Of a stretch of 19,297 nt of DNA, positions 14,192-19,297 are shown piece after piece. The DNA comes from an uncultured Oscillospiraceae bacterium (GTDB lineage Bacteria; Bacillota; Clostridia; Oscillospirales; Ruminococcaceae). The stretch is taken from NCBI GenBank assembly GCA_934454435.1, contig CAKSGA010000045.1, positions 1 to 19,297 of the forward strand. The letters are read 5' to 3'. Position 1 is the stretch's first letter. Every line of letters starts with the position of its first letter. Both the position numbers and the translations under genes were made by a program. The notes beneath the pieces were generated by a model, which ran no database searches, was not told where the DNA came from, and saw only the letters and a list, made by a program, of their open reading frames with translations.

Positions 14192-14581
14192 TCATTTGAA
14201 ATGAGTATACCCATCGCCGCTGCGGCGTATTTTCTTCATGGTGGAAATTATCTCACGAAGCTGCATTTCCAGCTCGTATGCTTCTTTCATTATTGGAACG
14301 GAGCTTTCGGGCTCAGGACCACGCAGGGCGGTAAGAATGCTGCTGTACAGCTTCCAGAGCTTCATCAGTGCGAGGTTTGAGGAGCCTCCCTTCAGCGTGT
14401 GTGCGTACTTCTGTGCGTTTTCCCAGTCCCCCGCCTGGATACATTCGCTCAGACGGGTTATATCCTGGTTCATTATGTAGAGCTCAAGACACTCCTGGTA
14501 CAGCTTCGGGGTGTCGTCAAAGCGCTTCATGTATTCCCTGGTGTTGAATCCAAAGGGGGCGAGCTTTTCCTCAAATATCAT
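14192..14581 (-). CDS. Orphan Hpt (histidine phosphotransfer) domain protein
   Basis: A 129-residue soluble four-helix protein. Residues ~20-115 match the Hpt domain, with phospho-acceptor H61 in the motif AHTLKGGSSNL, where K64 and G65 are the usual partners. Hpt proteins carry phosphate between hybrid kinases and response regulators. The ATG lies inside the end of the upstream LOTUS-like gene (11-bp overlap), with GGAG about 11 nt upstream, so it is translationally coupled and likely produced in step with it. No histidine kinase or receiver domain is encoded in this window. The C-terminal tail (KKIRRSGDGYTHFK) is basic. It could be a true phosphorelay member or a repurposed four-helix docking protein. 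Confidence 0.88.
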   Translation of the reverse strand: MIFEEKLAPFGFNTREYMKRFDDTPKLYQECLELYIMNQDITRLSECIQAGDWENAQKYAHTLKGGSSNLALMKLWKLYSSILTALRGPEPESSVPIMKEAYELEMQLREIISTMKKIRRSGDGYTHFK

Positions 14582-16811
14582 TCTGCGTCATCTCCTCGGA
14601 GGTGTCATCTGTTCCGTCTGTGTGAATGTTCGTGGTGAGCCATTCGCTGTTGAGCTGGCAGAGAAGTCTTGCGTCGATATATGCCTGTGCAAGCGTGAGT
14701 ATCGTCTGACCCTGATAGTTGCCGGAAGCGGTCTGCTCCACGACAAGGGCGATATCCGGAACTTCCTCGTCCGTAAGGCAGAGGGGCAGCATCAGCGACA
14801 TGGAATTGCGCTTGGGGTAATATGACGGAATAGCGGTCTTGTAGTTTCTGCTGACACGCTTCTTTGCAAGCTCAATGGAGTCCTTCAGACGGTTCTGAAT
14901 GCGTATGAACAGGCGGTTGTTGTCGGAAACTATTGTTTTGAGCTGTTCATATATCTCCCGCTTGCGGCGGTAGTCTGCGGTTCGGAGCTCCTCGGCAAGG
15001 TCCCGTGCCTCGGGGCAGTCGTTGAACTGGTCGCACAGGAACTGTACCGGCAGACGGCTGATGTTGTCGATGATGATGTGGTCGAAGTCCGTCAGAAGCT
15101 GGCGGGACATATCGAAGAAAAGCTGTTCGCCACGCTCAAAGTAGCAGGGCGGCTGTGGCAGTGGGCTGAAGTAATTAACGATCTGCTTTCCCAGTGTGCG
15201 GGAGGCTGCGGTGCAGAACCCGCTGAACTTCCACTCGGTCTCGCTGCCGGGGTCGTTGGGCATGAAGCAGGCGTAGATATCATCGTAGTGCTTGTCTACA
15301 AGACCGGTGTTGAAGCATGCGAACTGTCTGTCCCGGGAAATGCACACCTTGTCTTCACGAACCAGACGATAGAATGTATACTTTATATATTGTATGAGTA
15401 TCTGGTGGTCTTTCTGCTGAGCCCCGGCGAAGTCCCAGTTCTCGAAGAGCGCCTTGTCGGCGAGTTCAGAAAGGAATGCGCTCCAGCTGCCGAGGAAAGC
15501 GAAGTTCTCCAGGCGGCGGCCGGGCTGAATGCTTTTCTGAGAGGGGTCACGGCTCATGGTGTCCACAAAGCTGAGGAACCAGGGCCTGCCCTCGTAGGTG
15601 GAGGGTTTCAGCGTGATCTCGACCGGGGAGCCGTCAGATCTCTTCCAGCGGCAGGGGAATATCATCTTGCCCTCATAGAAGCGCAGGCGGTTCTCGGCAC
15701 GGGCGGAGCTGAAGTCGTCCGAGAGATCCTGCCTTAGTTCTGGTGCAGTGCGGTGGATACCTGAGCGTTCAAGGAACTGGACGAGTATCAGCAGCGGCTT
15801 GGGAGGCAGGTTGCAGAATTCCTCAAGCTGACCGGAGGGTACAGGGAAGCTGCTGTTCTGGCTGGTCTGTGCGGGCTCCGGGCGGGTGAAGCGGTCCGTA
15901 TGTGGCGCAGCGGCGGAGTATTCATCGCTGTGCTGCCAGGAGCGGACCGGCGAATATACCGAAGCGGTATATTCCGGTGAGCGGTGAATCGTCACCATGA
16001 CCTGCGGCACGCCGCCGAGCACGACATCAGTGAGCTCCAGATAATCTATCTGCGCCAGCATATCCTTCATCTTGAAGAAGCCGTAGCGGGAGCGGTCGAT
16101 GTGGTTATCAGAGAGCAGCTTGCTGACCGCCGCCATGTGCTGCGGGCTATCGAACGGGAAGTTCGCAGTGAGCAGGCGGTATATCTCCGCCTTGTCCTCC
16201 TGGCTTATCTCCGCTGTTTCGGGAGCGGGGCGGTGCTGTTCCATCGCATTGCTGCTGAATATATTGGTCTTTTCAAAGGAGAAGTACAGGCTCTTTCCCC
16301 GGGGGCTGAGGTTTTTGGTGATGATACCGTTCACAAGGTAGCCGTCGCTGCAGTAGGCGATGGGGAATACATACCTGTCGGACAGGAAATCCAGCTTTCC
16401 GCCGTCCCTTGCCCGGCTGAAGCTGTCGTAGATCTCCTGCTTCATCTCCTGGACCGACAGCCCGCTGCCGAGCACCTTTGTGAGCGCATACAGCGACTGC
16501 TGGGACATCTCGATGATGTCGTCGTTGAGGTTGATGTTCTTGCTGCCGAAGAAGTTGTCCGCCGGGTGACCGTGGTCGTCGGTACGGCAGCGCCTTACTA
16601 TCACGTAGGAGTCCTGGTTGTACCTGGGCGTTCCGAAAAGCTCCGGCGCCGCAGCTATCAGCCCGTGAAAATCACTGAAGCCGAGATTTTCAAGTGTATA
16701 TCCGTTTGTTGAGAGCCATTCCTCTACACGTGAGATGCGGTATACTCCCTCGTCAGGGAACTGCTTTGCAATGCAGCTTCCGAGCTCTTCTATCTTTTCT
16801 TTTGTAAGCAC
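14571..16811 (-). CDS. LOTUS/OST-HTH-like repeat protein with DUF3825-like C-terminus
   Basis: A 746-residue soluble protein with a GTG start (AAAGGA 9 nt upstream). Residues ~3-75 and ~204-278 each look like a winged-helix LOTUS/OST-HTH domain (LSTNGYTLENLGFSDFHGLI; LLSDNHIDRSRYGFFKMKDM). Each is followed by a related ~85-residue module (~95-180 and ~328-418), recognisable by QEIYDSFSRARDGGKLDFL versus QDLSDDFSSARAENRLRFY. Residues ~432-725 resemble DUF3825, including IKYTFYRLVREDK, FNTGLVDKHYDDIYACF and a long helix at ~605-655. LOTUS domains in other proteins bind RNA, often G-rich, so RNA binding is expected but not shown. It overlaps the Hpt gene and follows a membrane-protein gene. Domain calls are from memory of family patterns. 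Confidence 0.75.
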   Translation of the reverse strand: MLTKEKIEELGSCIAKQFPDEGVYRISRVEEWLSTNGYTLENLGFSDFHGLIAAAPELFGTPRYNQDSYVIVRRCRTDDHGHPADNFFGSKNINLNDDIIEMSQQSLYALTKVLGSGLSVQEMKQEIYDSFSRARDGGKLDFLSDRYVFPIAYCSDGYLVNGIITKNLSPRGKSLYFSFEKTNIFSSNAMEQHRPAPETAEISQEDKAEIYRLLTANFPFDSPQHMAAVSKLLSDNHIDRSRYGFFKMKDMLAQIDYLELTDVVLGGVPQVMVTIHRSPEYTASVYSPVRSWQHSDEYSAAAPHTDRFTRPEPAQTSQNSSFPVPSGQLEEFCNLPPKPLLILVQFLERSGIHRTAPELRQDLSDDFSSARAENRLRFYEGKMIFPCRWKRSDGSPVEITLKPSTYEGRPWFLSFVDTMSRDPSQKSIQPGRRLENFAFLGSWSAFLSELADKALFENWDFAGAQQKDHQILIQYIKYTFYRLVREDKVCISRDRQFACFNTGLVDKHYDDIYACFMPNDPGSETEWKFSGFCTAASRTLGKQIVNYFSPLPQPPCYFERGEQLFFDMSRQLLTDFDHIIIDNISRLPVQFLCDQFNDCPEARDLAEELRTADYRRKREIYEQLKTIVSDNNRLFIRIQNRLKDSIELAKKRVSRNYKTAIPSYYPKRNSMSLMLPLCLTDEEVPDIALVVEQTASGNYQGQTILTLAQAYIDARLLCQLNSEWLTTNIHTDGTDDTSEEMTQNDI

Positions 16812-16843
16812 GTTTTTGATCCTTTCCAGTTTAACTCGACTAA

Positions 16844-16932
16844 GGAAACTCTGAATAAAACAGCATCGACATGTTCAGACGGGTGATCTCACGCATCTGA
16901 TCAAGTTACGCTTCGCTTTATTCAGTGTACCC
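16844..16932. mobile_element. 89-bp MITE-like imperfect palindrome
   Basis: Terminal inverted repeats of 16 bp match at 13 positions: GGAAACTCTGAATAAA (16844-16859) against the complement of TTTATTCAGTGTACCC (16917-16932). The centre is also partly self-complementary (CAGA...GTGATCTCAC...TCTG). It fills most of the gap between the membrane protein and LOTUS genes. No transposase and no clear target-site duplication were seen, so it may be a decayed IS remnant or simply a structured intergenic RNA. Confidence 0.45.
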
Positions 16933-16936
16933 CTGA

Positions 16937-17956
16937 TTACTGATCTTCTGTTACGGCTTCGTTGGTTTCTTCGGTGAAGTCCGCAAGATCCTGAATATAG
17001 TCGTAATCCTCAATAAATACATAGCGTACCAGGTCGGTCAGCTTTTCGTCTGACAGATCCTGCTGGTATCTTCCCTCAATGTCCATTGTGAAGCTCATCA
17101 GACGTGTTTCAGCGGAAAAGCTGAAATCGTCCGCCGGTATATCCATATCCCTGAATACTCTGATGATACTTCCGCATTCCGCTGCGAATTCCCCGGGGGA
17201 GGCGTAGTTCCCGTCAAGCTCCACGATGATACTGATATCGTCAGCGGTGGTGAGCTCATTATCGGTGCGTTTCTTTCCGCCCTCAAGGTTCAGGTCAACG
17301 TTCACCGTCAGTTTGGAAATATCTGCGGTGTGCCTGAGTACCGGGTATGTACGGTCGTAGATGTCCGCTTCGGCGGTGCGGTCGCTGAATTTCTGCTCAG
17401 TTTCAGTGATCGTGCTGCTGAGCGCCGCCGCCATGATACAGCAGCCGACAACGATAACTGCGTCCAGGCATACACAGGGAATGTTGAAGCGTATTTTGCG
17501 CCCGGAAGCTAACCAGGTCAGTATTATCTCCACGCCCAGCACCACGGCTGCGACCGGGGAGAGCTTTATCAGCAGCGTGAAATCCTGCGTACCGGAGAAC
17601 AGCAGGCATATCAGTGCTATTCCCATCAGTACCAGTGTGACCGCCAGGGAGAGTATTCCGGCGCCACGCTTCATAGTCCCTACGGCGATACGCCTGAAAT
17701 CGGGGAGCTTCCTGCTGCGCTGCGGCGGCTCCGGGGGCTCGTTGTGCTTCTGGAGCATCTTGTCAAGCGCCTCCAGAAGTTCACGGTCGTGCCGGTCTAT
17801 TTCCTCCATTATCTGGTCCGGCTGGGGAGAGGCCTCTTCTGTTTCGTTGGTGAGCTCTTCCGTATATTCCTCAATATGTGCTGAGAATTGCATTTCTGAC
17901 AGACTGTCAGAGTTCTTTTCTTCCTCTTTTTCCTTTAACTCCTGATCTGTTGGCAT
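16937..17956 (-). CDS. Unknown membrane protein with acidic N-terminus and three helices
   Basis: A 339-residue protein whose family I do not recognise. Residues 1-~75 are highly acidic (runs of Glu) and probably disordered or coiled. Residues ~76-97 are basic, then three hydrophobic helices follow at ~100-121, 127-150 and 157-181. The basic segment before the first helix puts the N-terminus in the cytoplasm and the C-terminal ~155 residues outside. That domain alternates strands and helices (LTVNVDLNLEGGKK, ISIIVELDGNYASP, MSFTMDIEGRYQ) and has no known catalytic motif. The start has GGAGG 5 nt upstream. A perfect-consensus promoter precedes it, and no terminator separates it from the LOTUS gene 125 nt downstream, so the three genes probably form one operon. 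Confidence 0.8.
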   Translation of the reverse strand: MPTDQELKEKEEEKNSDSLSEMQFSAHIEEYTEELTNETEEASPQPDQIMEEIDRHDRELLEALDKMLQKHNEPPEPPQRSRKLPDFRRIAVGTMKRGAGILSLAVTLVLMGIALICLLFSGTQDFTLLIKLSPVAAVVLGVEIILTWLASGRKIRFNIPCVCLDAVIVVGCCIMAAALSSTITETEQKFSDRTAEADIYDRTYPVLRHTADISKLTVNVDLNLEGGKKRTDNELTTADDISIIVELDGNYASPGEFAAECGSIIRVFRDMDIPADDFSFSAETRLMSFTMDIEGRYQQDLSDEKLTDLVRYVFIEDYDYIQDLADFTEETNEAVTEDQ

Positions 17957-18019
17957 TTTGTCCTCCTTTCCTGTTTGGTCGGCAGGAACACGCTCCGCCG
18001 GACTATACTGTCAAATATG

Positions 18020-18048
18020 ATTATAACAAATTATGCGGCTCCTGTCAA
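18020..18048 (-). promoter_or_regulatory. Perfect-consensus promoter of the membrane protein-LOTUS-Hpt operon
   Basis: Minus-strand TTGACA (18043-18048), 17-nt spacer and TATAAT (18020-18025), 63 nt upstream of the membrane-protein start codon. Confidence 0.88.
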
Positions 18049-18096
18049 TGGATAAAAGGTCGTACTTTCCCGAAAAACAGTTCCATTCACACCACA

Positions 18097-18133
18097 TATA
18101 ATAATATCCCCTGTTCCGTCGGAGCAGGGGATA
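18097..18133 (-). terminator. Rho-independent terminator of the PduL gene
   Basis: Minus-strand TATCCCCTG (18125-18133) pairs with CAGGGGATA (18105-18113), with inner TCC/GGA pairs, followed by TTATTAT. Confidence 0.8.
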
Positions 18134-18140
18134 GGTGATA

Positions 18141-18725
18141 TTACAGGCTCTTGATGATGGTGCCCATAAGACCGGGAACAGCGCTGATAGCGTTGGACTC
18201 GTCAGTGTCGATGTGCATAGCGTCAGCGAACTTGTCGCTTACTCTGATCACAACATCGCCCAGAACGGCATTTCTGCCCTTGGTGTTGGTCTTTACCCAT
18301 ACGATGTCCTTGTTCTTTACGCCGAGCTTCTCAGCGGTCTCGGGGGTGAGGTGGATATGGCGCTTTGCTACGATAACGCCCTCCTTGATGGTGACCTCGC
18401 CTGCGGGGCCTCTCAGTGTACATCCCGGAGTTCCTGCGATGTCGCCGCTCTCACGGATATCGATGCCAAGACCGATGGAGCGTGCGTCAGTTGCGGAAAG
18501 CTCTACCTGGTCAGCAGAACGTACCGGACCCAAGATGCTTACGTTTGCAAGCTCCTTCTTGGGACCTACAACAGTTACTCTCTGCTCGCTTGCGAACTGA
18601 CCCGGCTGGGACAGATCCTTCTTCTTTGTAAGGACCGCACCTGCGCCGAAGAGCGCCTCGAGCGTTTCCTGTGTCACATGTACGTGACGTGCAGATGTTT
18701 CGATAAGTACTTCATTCTCTGCCAT
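18141..18725 (-). CDS. pduL: PduL-type phosphate acyltransferase (phosphotransacylase)
   Basis: A 194-residue enzyme that interconverts acyl-CoA and acyl-phosphate (acetyl or propionyl), releasing CoA. Both zinc-binding motifs are present: H14 and H16 in ARHVHVT, and H123 and H125 in KRHIHLTPE. The two-barrel PduL layout is complete, with GPVRSADQVELSATDARSLG-type linker residues (here SIG at 83-85) and the C-terminal DEFADAMHIDTDE-like segment (here DKFADAMHIDTDE). The N-terminus lacks the extra ~20-residue peptide that targets PduL to microcompartments, and no shell genes are nearby, so a cytoplasmic role in acetate or propionate formation is likely. The ATG at 18725 is preferred over one two codons upstream, which is only 2 nt from GGAGG. 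Confidence 0.93.
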   Translation of the reverse strand: MAENEVLIETSARHVHVTQETLEALFGAGAVLTKKKDLSQPGQFASEQRVTVVGPKKELANVSILGPVRSADQVELSATDARSIGLGIDIRESGDIAGTPGCTLRGPAGEVTIKEGVIVAKRHIHLTPETAEKLGVKNKDIVWVKTNTKGRNAVLGDVVIRVSDKFADAMHIDTDESNAISAVPGLMGTIIKSL

Positions 18726-18776
18726 TTTCATTTCCTCCGAATGATATTATTGCGGCATTACCGCCGTATCGATTTT

Positions 18777-18805
18777 ATTATACACCCTTTCGCTGAAAAT
18801 TGCAA
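18777..18805 (-). promoter_or_regulatory. Promoter of the PduL gene
   Basis: Minus-strand TTGCAA (18800-18805), 17-nt spacer and TATAAT (18777-18782), 52 nt upstream of the start. A small hairpin (GCGG-TAATG-CCGC) lies in the leader. Confidence 0.8.
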
Positions 18806-18825
18806 TAGGTGATATCAAAAACCTG

Positions 18826-19297
18826 TCAGTACTGGCTGCTGAATTTCGTCTTGTAGTAGTAGATCCCCCAGAACAGTCCGAAAAAGCCTCCCATGATATG
18901 ACCGAACTGCGACACTGTATCCGGTGTGAAAGCGCTTACTATCTCCCTGCCGAGGTATATCGCAGCCACCAGTATCAGTGAGAGGGGTATCTCTCCCTTC
19001 TTCATATTGGTGAATGCGCTGAGGATTATCATCATGAACACGATACCGCTTGCGCCGATAACTCCTGCTGAAAAGAACAGGCAGTTGATAACACCGGTGG
19101 CGATACCGGTTATCATTATCATGAATATCAGATTGTAGCTGCCGTATTTCTCCTCTACCACAGGACCCACCAGCAGCATGAGCAGCATATTGCTCGCATA
19201 ATGGTTCCAGCCGGAGTGCCCGAAGAAGTAGGTAACACAGCGGACGTAGGTCATTGGGTCCAGCCAGGAGGGGTGCCCGTAGCATACCATAACATAC
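18826..19297 (-). CDS. Rhomboid family intramembrane serine protease, 5' end beyond window
   Basis: The last ~157 codons of a rhomboid protease; the N-terminus lies past the window edge. Rhomboids cut other membrane proteins within or near the bilayer. The family marks are present in order: HSGWNHYASNMLLMLLVGPVVEEKYG (the HxxxN element of helix 2), the catalytic serine in GASGIVF, and the catalytic histidine in FGHIMGGFFG. Five or more hydrophobic helices are visible. The GASG and GH elements are intact, so the enzyme should be active. It ends with a short basic tail (YYKTKFSSQY). PduL follows with its own promoter; the substrate is unknown. Confidence 0.92.
   Translation of the reverse strand, partial: YVMVCYGHPSWLDPMTYVRCVTYFFGHSGWNHYASNMLLMLLVGPVVEEKYGSYNLIFMIMITGIATGVINCLFFSAGVIGASGIVFMMIILSAFTNMKKGEIPLSLILVAAIYLGREIVSAFTPDTVSQFGHIMGGFFGLFWGIYYYKTKFSSQY

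Noticed and set aside
15078..16712. Plus-strand open frames opposite the LOTUS-like gene
   Set aside because: Low-complexity Val/Ala/Leu/Glu-rich translations typical of antisense to GC-rich coding DNA; the minus frame has a start signal, domain repeats and coupling to the Hpt gene.
18141..18725. Part of a bacterial microcompartment operon
   Set aside because: No shell-protein, aldehyde dehydrogenase or diol dehydratase genes are in the window.
18815..19285. Alternative minus-strand frame over the rhomboid gene
   Set aside because: It is a shifted frame of the rhomboid coding region, Arg-rich and without the GxSG and catalytic His motifs.

Overview
The window looks like chromosomal DNA of a gut or rumen Clostridia, most like Ruminococcus or a relative in the Oscillospiraceae. 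This is inferred from protein character, moderate GC, strong AGGAGG-type ribosome binding sites, sigma-A promoters with 17-nt spacers, and gene content (FapA/DUF342, WYL regulator, MetNIQ, PduL, rhomboid). No rRNA, tRNA, CRISPR array, phage genes or intact insertion sequence was seen. Thirteen complete protein genes, two cut by the window edges and one short upstream ORF are supported. All but one lie on the minus strand.

Layout: (1) 1-1327, 3'-truncated FapA/DUF342 gene. (2) 1448-2803, MATE exporter, divergent from (3) 3049-4527, an L-fucose/L-arabinose isomerase-family enzyme and the only plus-strand gene. Their shared intergenic region carries two promoters and a duplicated 13-bp motif. 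(4) 4637-5641, WYL transcriptional regulator, convergent with the isomerase and separated from it by back-to-back hairpin terminators. (5) 5745-6623, a two-gene operon of a lipoprotein barnase-type ribonuclease followed by its barstar-type inhibitor. (6) 6729-12299, a five-gene unit read as metN-metI-metQ, then a GlcD-like FAD oxidoreductase, then a class I aminotransferase. It starts at a perfect-consensus promoter and a structured leader with a 24-codon upstream ORF. (7) 12440-14020, cardiolipin synthase with its own promoter and terminator. (8) 14192-18048, a probable three-gene operon: an unknown three-helix membrane protein, a 746-residue LOTUS/OST-HTH-like protein with a DUF3825-like C-terminus, and an overlapping orphan Hpt phosphotransfer protein. 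An 89-bp MITE-like palindrome lies between the first two genes and an unusually long terminator ends the unit. (9) 18141-18725, PduL-type phosphotransacylase. (10) 18826-19297, 5'-truncated rhomboid protease.

How the genes may work together: the met operon plausibly couples uptake of methionine or a related compound to 2-hydroxyacid oxidation and 2-oxoacid transamination. The barnase/barstar pair looks like an exported toxin with its cytoplasmic immunity protein. The LOTUS/DUF3825-Hpt-membrane protein operon is the best candidate for an undescribed system: a predicted RNA-binding protein translationally coupled to a phosphorelay protein, with no histidine kinase or response regulator in view.
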